Origin: Hanleya hanleyi
Taxonomy: Eukaryota > Mollusca > Polyplacophora > Lepidopleurida > Hanleyidae
Length of the DNA stretch: 64,000 nucleotides
Assembly: GCA_036873755.1 (NCBI GenBank)
Contig: JAVTVY010018939.1
Span: 1-64,000, forward strand
Direction of reading: 5' to 3'
Shown here: positions 35,311-45,699 of the stretch, in pieces
How the letters are laid out: every line of letters begins with the position of its first letter
Numbering within the stretch: the stretch's first letter is position 1
Translations under genes and position numbers: made by a program
Notes under the pieces: generated by a model
What the model was told of the DNA's origin: nothing
What the model saw: only the letters and a program-made list of their open reading frames with translations
Database searches by the model: none

Positions 35311-36635
35311 TGGTTGATGAGGAAACTGAATGCAACGCAGTTAGTATTTTCCGGTTAGTAATTAGTTCACTACAAGCATTCATCATCACGCTAATCTTCA
35401 CCTATGACAGTTCACTGAAATAAAGAAGGCCGCCATAAAGCTTGATCCAACCAATGCAGGTTCTACACCTCCATTGGTTTTTGGAGAATCATGATAATTG
35501 AAAAGGTGTAACAACAGCATACACCTTTCGTTAAACGGTTCAGCTCAGCTAATTGTGGTTACGTATGAGCACCATCATCAGTCTTAAAAAAAAATATTTA
35601 TCTCTCGTTATGGAGGAATATTATGGTCGATCTTGGTACAATTCAATTCTATCCACTTCAATAGAGTGCTGATTGGGAGACGGAAGTGGCTAGCCTACAC
35701 CAGACCGATCATAAAGTATCTCGATTACATCTGGCAAGCATCGTCCATGCTAAGATTACGCTATGATCGAACAACTACGTATATATCAAGCGCCGCCAAC
35801 AAACCATTTCCTGTGATCGGTCTATGATTGTCCTTCTGTCTATATATATTAACTGGCGTTAGCCAGTGATGCTGGCTGGCTGATATGTACCTACAACACG
35901 CATTACATTCCGACTTTGACAATTAATCCATATATGAGAGTAATTGGGTGGCTCTAGGAAAGAGCGATGAGGAATAATGGAGTTTAATGTTCCGCACATC
36001 GGATTAGAAAACGGGAAGTGGCCGAAGGCACACCGCAACACTTCCATTGTTCCTCCGTTTCGCCAGACAATATTCAACACGAAAATCACTAAAAGATTGT
36101 GCTGCAAATGAGTGGCTGGACATGACATTAAACTCACTGAATTCTGGACGTTCAACGTTCCAAGTCAACGTTCGCTGATCATTGTCCACTTTCTCGATAC
36201 TGCGATCATACAAAATAAAATTTGAGTCCAAGTGCCCTAAATTTACAAGACTTCATCTATTTTACATAGAAGTATATAAAAATCAACTACATCACTATAA
36301 GCGTTCTCACATCGTATTTCCTCCGATCTGAACTGTACCGGTAATGAAGTGGTACCGTAACGATACAGGTATCGTACTGCGATGGTTCCGTACCAATACC
36401 ACAAAGGTTCCGCAACTGAGACCAGGCAATGTAAGAATTGTAGCACCAGGGGGAAGAGACGGTACCGTAGAGGAAAACATATTTCTTTGCTGACAAACGG
36501 CTGTGCAATTTTCAAATCTGAGCACAGATAAGGATTGTTTGGCGTTGCAATAATACGCGGAACAGACAAATCATTACAAACCCAATAGGTATCGTGTGGC
36601 TGTTGATGCCACAAGTGAGGAATGGTAGAACAGTA
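35311..36635. other. No supported gene
   Basis: 36330-36480 is rich in GGTACCG and CGGTACCGT words. Overlapping minus-strand frames there (36243-36614) have no recognised domain. Confidence 0.4.
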
Positions 36636-37012
36636 TTAACCCTATCTGGCCTGGGCTTTTTGGGACCTGTTGTGGCCTGGAAGGGGGGGGGGGGAGCGAA
36701 ATGGTTCCCCCCTAATTATTTTTCTTAACCCTTGAGCTAGGGGGCTGAAACTTACCACACCATACCCTTGGGTCAAGAAAATGTAAAAAAATCCAAGATG
36801 ACCGCTTTGATGACGTCACAGTGATATCATTTTCAAAAACGGCAGTTTTGGTCGATTTTTCAGTCAGATTTCTCGAATTGTTTATTTATGTAATTTCTCC
36901 TCAAAAGCTGCATGATAAATTAGTAACTATTAATGTGATGTGAAATAAAATAGTTTTTGCCTATTTTGAAGAAATATGAGGGGAAATATGAGAAATTCAT
37001 GGGAGGGGGGGT
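36636..37012 (+). mobile_element. T-family MITE, right end missing
   Basis: Begins TTAACCCTATCTGGCCTGGG at 36636 and contains GATGACGTCACAGTGATATC. It stops after the TGAGAAATTCATGG region near 37012. Confidence 0.88.
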
Positions 37013-37019
37013 AATATCT

Positions 37020-37473
37020 GTCAGAATTATTCTCTTATATGATGAACAAAATATTACTTAAAATATTAATAAATTTATAAGGATTTATGGACAAATTATC
37101 TTGAACAGTTATGTCCTCATTTTAGATGGTGTCCTGGGCATCTCGGGATCTTTTCGGATTGAGAAATGAAACCCTGTACTGCAAATTTACATAGCAGGGA
37201 AGATCCACTCGCTCGGGAGGCATCTGTGATCGAAGGTAATTTCGGCCGCATTGAAGAGCAGGCACTATTGTAAACAGTTGGGTTGTTAGTGTATGCAGCG
37301 TGCCGAGTGTACGGGCAACGGGGAGTCCTCGTGTTTGCATTAGGATCATTTGCACCTTAATTTAATGGCTTCCTCACAGCTAATTGAATGGAACATCCAC
37401 TGAAGTTGTCTCGCTGCCAGTCGTTCTAAACAGTTTTTCATGTTAGATATCCGCTGCAGTCTATACCCATGGC
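37020..37473. repeat. Dispersed repeat Q, 5' part (interrupted by the LINE)
   Basis: Matches 55130-55540 (TAGTGTATGCAGCGTGCCGA, GAATGGAACATCCACTGAAG). The repeat resumes after the LINE at about 43643. Minus-strand frames such as 37122-37355 and 55425-55237 hint at a decayed coding region, but no family is recognised. Confidence 0.75.
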
Positions 37474-38216
37474 GGAGCCCGGATGTAGAGAGATTGGGAG
37501 TTGGACGTGTTTTCACTTCGCTCCGAGAAATTTGTCTAATTCTGCGGATTTCAGCTGATCTTAGCTCTGGTTTTTGTGTAATATATTTTGTGAATACGTT
37601 TGGCAAATACCTGTGGTGAAAGTTTGGAATTATTTGTCAGTTTTTTGCTGTTCAGGGCGTTTTTCTGACTTAGTCAGTTTGGCCTGGTTTGGGAAGGCAG
37701 AGAGCCGCCATTACTACCGTCTCGGTCTTTGTGACCGAGAGGGTCGGTGTGTTTTTTCTCTGTCTCCCTCTTCTCTGTTTGTTCGCTGTCTGTAAATATT
37801 TCGTATTTTGCTGTTGTATATATATATATCCTTGTTGACTTGATCTAGTCTGAAGTTGGTTCGTTTTTCGTTCGGTTTGACGTAGGTCGATTTGCACATA
37901 ATATTTGTGTAAATCGAGGTAGGTTGAATACATGTAACATACCGAAGTTATATAGCTGTGCTTTGTAGGCTTAGCCCTGAGTGTACAGCTGTGCGCTAGC
38001 CTTTGTTCTCTGTTCTTTTGTTCCTCGTTGTAACCAGGCAACTCGCTGGGTTTAAGGACTAGGCTTTTGTTCTGCCTGGCCCTGAAGTTTCAGTGTATTG
38101 TTGTAAAGGTTACAGTGTACGTCTTTGAAGTGAGGCTCCATCGGGGAGTATTCAATGTTTACTCTGTGGAGAGGCTCACTGTTGGGGTTTGTGCGTGTCA
38201 CAATTTGTAGTTTGTA

Positions 38217-39716
38217 GTGGTATTGATAGTCCCTAGTGGGACTTTGAATTTATTTATTTATTTATTTATTTTTATTTTTTTTTTCACTATTGCCTTTGGA
38301 AAGTATGATAGGTCACTGAGCCTACAACTTCAAGGTCTAGAGAAAGCTAATGCGTTTGATATATATCACGCATTAAAAGACACTGTTGGATCAGGACCGA
38401 AAATCCTTAAAGGTCTAGTACAGGTATCAAATATCCTGTGGAACGTCACACTAGCAAATGAAATTACCAAAACCCGCCTAGTGCTGGAAGGTATTCGTGT
38501 TGGAGATCAACGTGGCCATTTTGAGGAAATAGATCCAGGGAAATTGCTAGTAAAGATGAAAGGACCATGCGATTTCCCAGATTCTGCGATCAGAAGTGCT
38601 TTTGAGTTTTATGGTGATGTTCTCTCTGTACAAAAGGAGTTCTATTCTTTCGATAGAGAGTTTGAGACAGGAGTTCGAAGAATTCGTACTCTTCCTTCTT
38701 CTATATTAATTGGAGGTATGAGACTTCCTGTATGGTATAACGGTCAAGTAAAAACATGTTATACTTGTGGTTCAGAAGATCACATGAACTGGAGGTGTCC
38801 TTTGAAAAATAAATGCCTGATTTGTCATCAGGAAGGACATCTTAAAACAACCTGTTCAAAAGCCAAACAGGTTTCTGGAGATACCGTAGCTAACGGCAGA
38901 AAGGGTGATTCCTCTGGTTCTCGCCCTGTTCCGCCCGCAGAAGTCAGAGGAAGATTTTCCGCCGAGGCTGTCCAGCAGAAACAACAGCAGTATATAGATT
39001 TATGGAAGACTGTAGGCCCTGATGGCAAACCTATCAAACGTCATCAGGAGATAGTTGCCACTGGGAGCAATGAGAAAACCTCAAACCACTACGAGCCTCT
39101 CGGTGACGAGATGGAGGTAGGTTGTGGTTCGGAAGATGAAGATGACAGTGATAGTGGGGTTTGTGATGGTGTAGAGGCCGAGCCAGGTGATCAGAAGTCT
39201 GATTCTGATCAGACTGAAAGTGTTGGCAACACATTGACTCCAGACAACTTACCGGATACTGGCGATGTGTCGGCTCCGGATACACCTGTGCAGTCTGTGA
39301 ATTCCTTCGTTAATCCTATTCACTCGGGTGTCGACGTAAACTTTACACCGAATGAGGAAGTCATGAATGAATTCACAGAAGAAGAAAGTAATCAGCAATC
39401 TTGTAGTAATGAAACTACCTCGAATCAGGAAAAGGAGAACGAGAATTCCCTAGATAGCGAAACAGGCAAAGAGCCTAAAATAGTCGATGCTACTCCCACT
39501 TCTACCAACGATACACCCATGCTTTCTGATGAGGAGTATCAGGAGTGTAGTGATCGTCCGTTAAAAGGCGAGACTTCCTTGAACCAAAGGTCGAAGGACT
39601 TGTTGGGACAAGAGAGAGAGAAAGAAGTTTATAAGAAGAAAAGTAAAAAAGATGAGAGAGAACAAATGAAAAATAAAAAGAAAGGTAAAAAAGAATTACC
39701 CAAAATAAAACGTTAA
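38217..39716 (+). CDS. LINE ORF1 (nucleic-acid-binding protein), start codon lost
   Basis: One open frame of about 500 codons. It opens just after the stop at 38208-38210 but contains no ATG before the conserved part, so the native start has probably mutated. The TTTATTT repeat at 38250-38285 also lies inside the frame and is not protein-like. The conserved region begins near KYDRSLSLQLQGLEKANAFD. Two zinc knuckles of C-x2-C-x4-H-x4-C form follow (CYTCGSEDHMNWRC and CLICHQEGHLKTTC, nt 38758-38859), then an acidic, Ser/Thr-rich stretch and a Lys-rich C-terminus. Such proteins bind the LINE RNA. The ORF2 ATG lies 71 nt after the TAA at 39714-39716, so ORF2 would need reinitiation or a similar mechanism. 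Confidence 0.85.
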   Translation: MVLIVPSGTLNLFIYLFIFIFFFTIAFGKYDRSLSLQLQGLEKANAFDIYHALKDTVGSGPKILKGLVQVSNILWNVTLANEITKTRLVLEGIRVGDQRGHFEEIDPGKLLVKMKGPCDFPDSAIRSAFEFYGDVLSVQKEFYSFDREFETGVRRIRTLPSSILIGGMRLPVWYNGQVKTCYTCGSEDHMNWRCPLKNKCLICHQEGHLKTTCSKAKQVSGDTVANGRKGDSSGSRPVPPAEVRGRFSAEAVQQKQQQYIDLWKTVGPDGKPIKRHQEIVATGSNEKTSNHYEPLGDEMEVGCGSEDEDDSDSGVCDGVEAEPGDQKSDSDQTESVGNTLTPDNLPDTGDVSAPDTPVQSVNSFVNPIHSGVDVNFTPNEEVMNEFTEEESNQQSCSNETTSNQEKENENSLDSETGKEPKIVDATPTSTNDTPMLSDEEYQECSDRPLKGETSLNQRSKDLLGQEREKEVYKKKSKKDEREQMKNKKKGKKELPKIKR

Positions 39717-39787
39717 CATACGCTAAGTTAACCTTATATATCTTGGCTTGGGCAGTTTTGTATATGATTTCTTTATACAGACTAAAA

Positions 39788-42700
39788 ATGGCTCAGTCAC
39801 CAACTATCGTTCAGTGGAATTGCAGAGGAGTTTGGCCAAATTTAAATGAACTCCAATTATTAACTCAAGATTATGAACCATCAGCTTTTTGTCTCAATGA
39901 GACCTTTCTGAAGAAAGCAGATAAAGATAAATTTAAATTTCGCCAATACACACCTTATCATCCCTACGCTTTAGACGAAAATGGAAAAGCTACAGGCGGT
40001 TCTTCAATATTGGTTAAAATGGGTGTTTACACAGTCCTGTTGATTTAGTGACAGATTTACAAGCTGTAGCAGTTCGTATTACCTTGAATTCTGTTTTCAC
40101 ATTATGCACGGTGTACATACCTTCTTCTGGTAATCTCCGGCTCAATGAACTTCAAGATCTTTACGATCAGCTCCCGAAACCTTGTTTAATGATGGGTGAT
40201 TTTAGCGGTCGTAATATCCTCTGGGATAATGAAGACAATTGTAAAGGTAAAATTCTCGAAAATTTTATATCAAATAATTCGTTGTGTATTTTTAATGATG
40301 GTTCTTATACACATTTGTCCTCGGCCCATGGAACCTATTCAGCATTGGATATCTCATTTTGCGACCTTCCTATTCTTGAAAAATTTTCTTGGTCTGTTCA
40401 TGATGACCTTTGTGGAAGTGATCACTTTCCCACTGTCCTAAAAGCTGTTCATTCAGCTGATGACCCTCATTTCACAAGGTTTAATTCAAGAAAGCAAACT
40501 GGCCCGAGTTTGAAAAGCTTTGTTCACAAAAACTACAATCAGTCTCCTTCGCTGATGCTTCAGATCCTATACAGCTATTCTCAGATATGTTGATAGAAAT
40601 TGCCAACCAAACCATTCCCACATCTTCAGGAGTTGCACATATTAAGAAGCCTTGGTTTAATGATGACTGTAAAGAAGCAAGAAAATGTAGGAAGAAGGCT
40701 GAACGATATTTCCGCCGACATCCTAATCCTGAAAATTTGAAAGATCTCAAGAGTTACAAGAGCTAAAGCTCGTAGAACCATGAAACAGAATAAACGTGAT
40801 TCTTGGAGAAATTATGTTTCTAAGATAAATACTCATACTCAATAACAAAAGTTTGGAATATGATTCAAAGAATAAAAGGTAAAAGCTCCAAGTCCAGCGT
40901 TCATCATCTCAACGATGGAAATCAAGTGATTACTGACAGAGTGGAAATTGCAAATAAATTAGGAGAAACAATTGCCAAAAACTCTTCATCAGAAAATTAT
41001 GTACCTAAATTTCAAAGTTTCCAGAAAAGAGAAGAGAAAAAAGAAATTAAATTCACCTCCGGTAACCGTGGAGACTATAACGCTTCGTTTACAATTGAAG
41101 AACTTCATGCTTCCCTCACGAAAGCTCATGATTCTGCTGCAGGCCCTGATAATATTCATTATCAGCTTTTGAAACATCTACCGGAATCATCTCTAGAAAT
41201 CCTATTACGCATATTCAATAGACTTTGGTATAGAGAAGAATTTCCTCCGTCTTGGCACAATGCCATAGTTATACCAGTACCAAAGCCTGGTCGTGACCAT
41301 ACAGACCCTAGTAAGTATCGTCCTATTTCACTGACTAGTTGTGTCTGCAAAACAATGGAACGCATGATAAATGATCGCCTTGTTTGGTACCTGGAAACTG
41401 AAAAGAAACTTACTGATATTCAAGCTGGTTTCCGAAAAAAATAGAAGTACCATTGATCATTTAGTCAGATTAGATTCGTTTGTTAAGAATGCTTTCGCCA
41501 AGAACGAACATGTGGTTTCTATCTTTTTTGATTTAGAAAAAGCCTACGATACTACATGAAAATACGGGATTCTAAAAGATCTTCAAAAGATGGGATTAAA
41601 AGGTCGTTTACCCGTTTTTATTTCCAACTTTTTGAATGATAGACAATTCCAAATTCGTTTAGGTACAACTATGTCTGACCATTTTGATCAAGACCAGGGT
41701 GTCCCACAGGGCAGTATTTTGTCTACTACTCTGTTTAGTATCAAGATCAACAGCTTGGCTGCAGTTCTGAATAAATCAATTGATGGCTCACTTTTTGTAG
41801 ACGATTTCAATATATCGTGTAGGGGGAAAAGTATACACAATATTGAGAGAACATTACAACTTTGTCTAAACAGAATTCAGAAATGGTGTCTAGAAAATGG
41901 TTTCAAATTCTCCAGAGCTAAGACAAATTGTATACACTTTTGCAGAAAATATTTCCAGCACGAAGATCCAGTACCTACCTTAGATGGAACTGAAATCAAA
42001 GTGGTAAAAGAGGTCAAATTTCTAGGCATATTGTTTGATCAACGACTAACTTTCAAATCTCATATAAATTGCTTAAAAGCCAAACGCACGAAAGCTCTGG
42101 ATTTGTTGAAAGTAGTTGCCAGCTATAAGTGGGGAGATCAGCAAACTCTCCTTCATTTATATCGATCACTTGTTCGTTCCAAACTCGATTATGGTTCTAT
42201 TGTTTACAATGGTGCAAGCAAGTCAAACTTGGCAAAACTAGATCCTATTCTTCATCAATGACTAAGACTTTGCCTCGGTGCGTTCAGAACATCACCTAAA
42301 GAAAGCTTGTATGTCGAAGCGGATGAATTTCCTTTAGAACTTCGGAGAATTAAATTATCACTGCAATATATCGCAAAACTGCGTTCGAACCTCTCAAATC
42401 CTGCATATAACTGTGTTTTCAATCCTCAGTACGCAGATCTCTTTTTAAAGAAACCCTCGATTATTCCACCTCTTGGAATCCGTATGAAACCACACCTTGT
42501 AGCAGCTGGTATTAAAGTTAGTCAGATTTTACCTAACGAGCTCTTGCCAACTCCACCATGGCAGTTAGCCACGCCAGAAGTAGATATTTCATTGACTAAA
42601 TATAAAAAGGTAGACACGAGCCAGCTCGTGTAGACACAAGAATTTGGTCTACTGAGAGAGAAATACAGTTCACATCAGGCTATTTATACAGATGGTTCTA

Positions 42701-43473
42701 AAGATGGTGAGAGAGTAGCATGTGCTACTATCTTTAGTTTCAAAACTAAAACGTATCGACTGCCAGGTAAAAGTTCCATATTTACTGCAGAAGCAAAAGC
42801 TCTATTATCAGCTTTAGAAGGTATTGGATCCACTAGAAGGAAAAAATATGTCATATTCTCAGATTCACTGTCATGCCTTAAAGCAATTAAAAATGGAAAT
42901 TCCACTCATCCCACCATCTTGGAAATTCTACAATTATATGACACCAGATTTGATCAACAGATAGATATTGTGTTTTGTTGGGTGCCTAGTCACGTGGACA
43001 TCAAAGGCAACACTGAAGCTGATACATTGGCTAAGGCAGCTCTAGATGCAGAAGTTGACCCTGTTGGAATACCATACAGCGATTTCAGACCATCTATCTG
43101 CGCTTATGTAAGAAAGCTGTTTCAATCTTTATGGGATACTATGGATAATAACAAACTTCACGAGTTAAAAAAAACGGTTGGTTATACTCACCTGAACAGC
43201 CATAAACGTTTCGACCAGGCCATGATTAGACGATGTAGGATCGGTCACACACGATTAACTTATGAATATTTACTAAAACAGGAGCCGATTCCAAGGTGTA
43301 TACCTTGCCATGAAAATCTCACGGTGAAACATATTCTCATAGACTGCATAGATTTTAAGACTGTAAGAGGTACTTTTTATCGAGCAGCTACGCTGGAAGA
43401 TCTTTTTAGCAGAGTGAAAGAGGATTGTATTTTAAGTTATTTGAGAGAGATTGGTTTGTTGTACAAATTTTAA
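39788..43473 (+). pseudogene. LINE ORF2: endonuclease, reverse transcriptase, RNase H; broken
   Basis: Starts MAQSPTIVQWNCRG. The APE endonuclease shows WNCRG, LNETF, MGDFSGRN (the usual GDFN has S for N), SALDISF and GSDHFP. Reverse transcriptase shows FDLEKAYD, GVPQGSILS and FVDDF (the catalytic DD is kept). RNase H shows YTDGS, EAKAL, SDSLS and a later AD in NTEAD. A zinc-finger-like CIPCHENLTVKHILIDC lies near the C-terminus, and the stop is at 43471-43473. Frame changes lie near 40032, 40490, 40755, 40845 and 41440 (the last in an A7 run). In-frame stops are at 41557, 42259 and 42631, one of them a probable TGG to TGA change. The coding pattern is otherwise well kept, so inactivation is fairly recent. 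Confidence 0.92.
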
Positions 43474-43621
43474 TGTTTGTACCTGTTTTAACGCATTAGT
43501 TTACCGAGTTTTTGAATTGATTACTTAAAATTTTGTTTGATTGTTTGTTTGATTTTGTTTGATATAGCTGAAATGCGACGTTAAACCTTAATTCTCTCTC
43601 TCTCTCTCCTATACCCATGGC

Positions 43622-43727
43622 CATATAGGCGCACAATATCATCTTTTTTGCTGATCTAATCTTGTCATCTAAGTTGTGCATTGGGGAAGACCATCTTAAT
43701 CCCAGACTTTGAAAGGAACGCAAGAAA
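43622..43727. repeat. Dispersed repeat Q, 3' part
   Basis: TTTTTGCTGATCTAATCTTG, TCATCTAAGTTG and CGGAAGACC-like sequence match 55553-55615, continuing the repeat interrupted by the LINE. Confidence 0.75.
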
Positions 43728-44310
43728 CGCCCTATCTGGCCTGGGCTTTTTGGGACTTGTCCAGGCCGGAGGAGGCGCCATTTTCCCCCCCCAATTATTT
43801 TTCTTACCCCTTGAGCTAGGGCGCTGAAATTTACCACACTATACCCTTGGAAAGAGCTCCACCAGAAAGTGTAAAAAAATACATTTGATGATGTCACAGT
43901 GACGTCATTTTCAAAAACGGCATTTTTTGGTCGATTTTTCGGTCAGATTTTCCGAATTTTTTATTTATGCAATTTCTGCGTAAAAACTGCATGATAAATT
44001 AGTAAATATTAATGTGATGTGAAATAAAATAGTTTTTGTCCACTTTACATTGCGGAAAAGCAGAAATTTTGAAGAAATATGACGGAAAAAAATCACTTTT
44101 CTGGTACCCCACGTGGTCGTCATCTTGAATTTACCCATGATCTTCTGCTCGAGGATCATGCAAATAGCTCAAAATGACCCCAATATGATAAACTATAAAG
44201 TCACGGAGTTTCAGCTCTCCATTTTTTGTCGTTCCGGAGATAGCGCAGAAAGTTTGGTGGGGGGGGGGGGGTATTTTGTCCCCCTTCCTCCACAGGCCAG
44301 GTAGGATTAA
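43728..44310 (+). mobile_element. T-family MITE, full length
   Basis: From CCCTATCTGGCCTGGGC to GGCCAGGTAGGATTAA. It has all the internal landmarks, including GTCACAGTGACGTCATTTTC and the right-hand G-run. The left TTAA is mutated. Confidence 0.9.
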
Positions 44311-44519
44311 ACGATATTCGTATAAATGGGCGAAACTAGGAAATAACATGGAGTGGAATGGTTCAGTACAGAATGTACAGTTAATATGCAATGACAGTTC
44401 GTCATAATGTCACGGTCACAATAACATTTTTGTACTGAACCTCTTCCTGCGTTATTAGTTCGAGAGTCCTCCAAATTGTGTTCAATGTTTGGAATCTATA
44501 TTAAATTGAGGACTGTTAC

Positions 44520-44733
44520 TCTTACCTGGCTTTTTGGGACCTGTCCAGGCCTTGGTGGGAAAGGGGTGTATTTCGACCTCCCCTAATTTATTTCTGTCCC
44601 TTACCACTTACCATTGGGTCAAGCTCTACCAGAAAAGAAATCCAAGATGGCCAATCTGATGACGACACAGTGTCGTTATTTAAAAAAAAGGCATTTTTTG
44701 CTCGATATTATTTTTGTCAGATTTTTTGTTTAA
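44520..44733 (+). mobile_element. T-family MITE, left part
   Basis: Diverged left half (TACCTGGCTTTTTGGGACCT, CAAGATGGCCAATCTGATGA). It abuts the inverted copy at 44734. Confidence 0.75.
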
Positions 44734-45265
44734 CCCTACCCCCCCCTACCAAACTTTTTGCGCTATCGCCGACAATACAAAAAATGGAGAGCTGAAACTC
44801 CTTGACTTTATAGTTTATCATATTGGGGTCATTTTGAGTCTATTTGCATAACCCCCTGAGCAGAGGATCATGGGTAAATTCAAGATGGCGACCACGTGGG
44901 GTATCGAAAAAGTGATGTTTTTGTCATATTTCTTCAAAACTTCTGCTGTTCCACTATGAAAAGTGGGCAAAAACTATTTTATTTCACATTACATTAATAT
45001 TTACTAATTTATCATGCAGTTTTTGCGGATAAATTGCATAAATAAAAAATCCGACCGAAAAATCGACCAAATATGCGGTTTTTGAAAATGACGTCACTGT
45101 GACATCACCAAAGCGGCCATCCTGGGTTTAGTTACATTTTAGAAGTGTGGTGTGGTAAGTTCAGCCCCCTAGCTCAAGTGGTAAGAAAAATAAATAGGGG
45201 GGTCATTCCGCCCCCCCCCCCCCGGCCAGGATACGTCCCAAAAAGCCCAGGGCAGATAGGGTTAA
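44734..45265 (-). mobile_element. T-family MITE, nearly full length, inverted
   Basis: From TAACCCTACCCCCCCCTACC to CAGGGCAGATAGGGTTAA. It contains TGACGTCACTGTGACATCAC. Confidence 0.88.
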
Positions 45266-45289
45266 GCAATTGCTTCGCAACAACGGCAT

Positions 45290-45455
45290 GTTTCTGTTGA
45301 ATATACCCATGATCGTCTGCTCGGGGTTCTGCAAATAGGCTGAGAATGATGCCAGTATGATAAACTAAAACGCCTCGAACTGTCAGCTTTCATTTTTGTC
45401 GTTCCGGAGATGGCATAGAATGTTTGACCATAACCCCCCACCAAGGCCTTGTGAG
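45290..45455 (+). mobile_element. T-family MITE, right-end fragment
   Basis: TACCCATGATCGTCTGCTCG through GTCGTTCCGGAGATGGCATA to CCCCCCACCAAGGCC. Confidence 0.75.
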
Positions 45456-45699
45456 GTTACACTGAATATGGAGAAACTTAAATGGATTCCAATGGGTAGT
45501 CACCTTGACTTGTTACCAAATAATTGTTATATAATAATGGATTTGAGACTGACTCTGCGAGTAGTCGTCAACATTGACGTATATCCAATATAATACAAAG
45601 AATGTTTCCTAAGGTATACTACATGCATGATAATATTTTTTCCTGGTATAGTCTTTGCTATGTTTTTGTACCTTCTTGGATTTCGGTGAAAAGTTTAGT

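Larger units (their letters stand above)
37474..43608 (+). mobile_element. Full-length I/Nimb-like non-LTR retrotransposon
   Basis: A 6.1-kb LINE flanked by a perfect 13-bp target-site duplication, CTATACCCATGGC (37461-37473 and 43609-43621). Order: 5' UTR (37474 to about 38216), ORF1 with CCHC knuckles, ORF2 with APE-type endonuclease, reverse transcriptase and RNase H, then a 3' UTR ending GATATAGCTGAAATGCGACG, TTAAACC and a (CT)n tail. RNase H in an APE-type LINE points to the I group; Nimb-type elements are known from snails. The paralogous repeat at 55130-55620 lacks the insertion. The copy is dead: ORF1 has no ATG and ORF2 carries about five frameshifts and three stops. Confidence 0.93.

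Noticed and set aside
36243..36614. 123-codon minus-strand frame as a gene
   Set aside because: It overlaps other open frames in a GGTACCG-rich stretch and shows no recognised domain.
38250..38285. Hydrophobic N-terminus of LINE ORF1 (FIYLFIFIFFF) as a signal peptide
   Set aside because: It is a translation of a TTTATTT simple repeat in a frame without an ATG, most likely 5' UTR.
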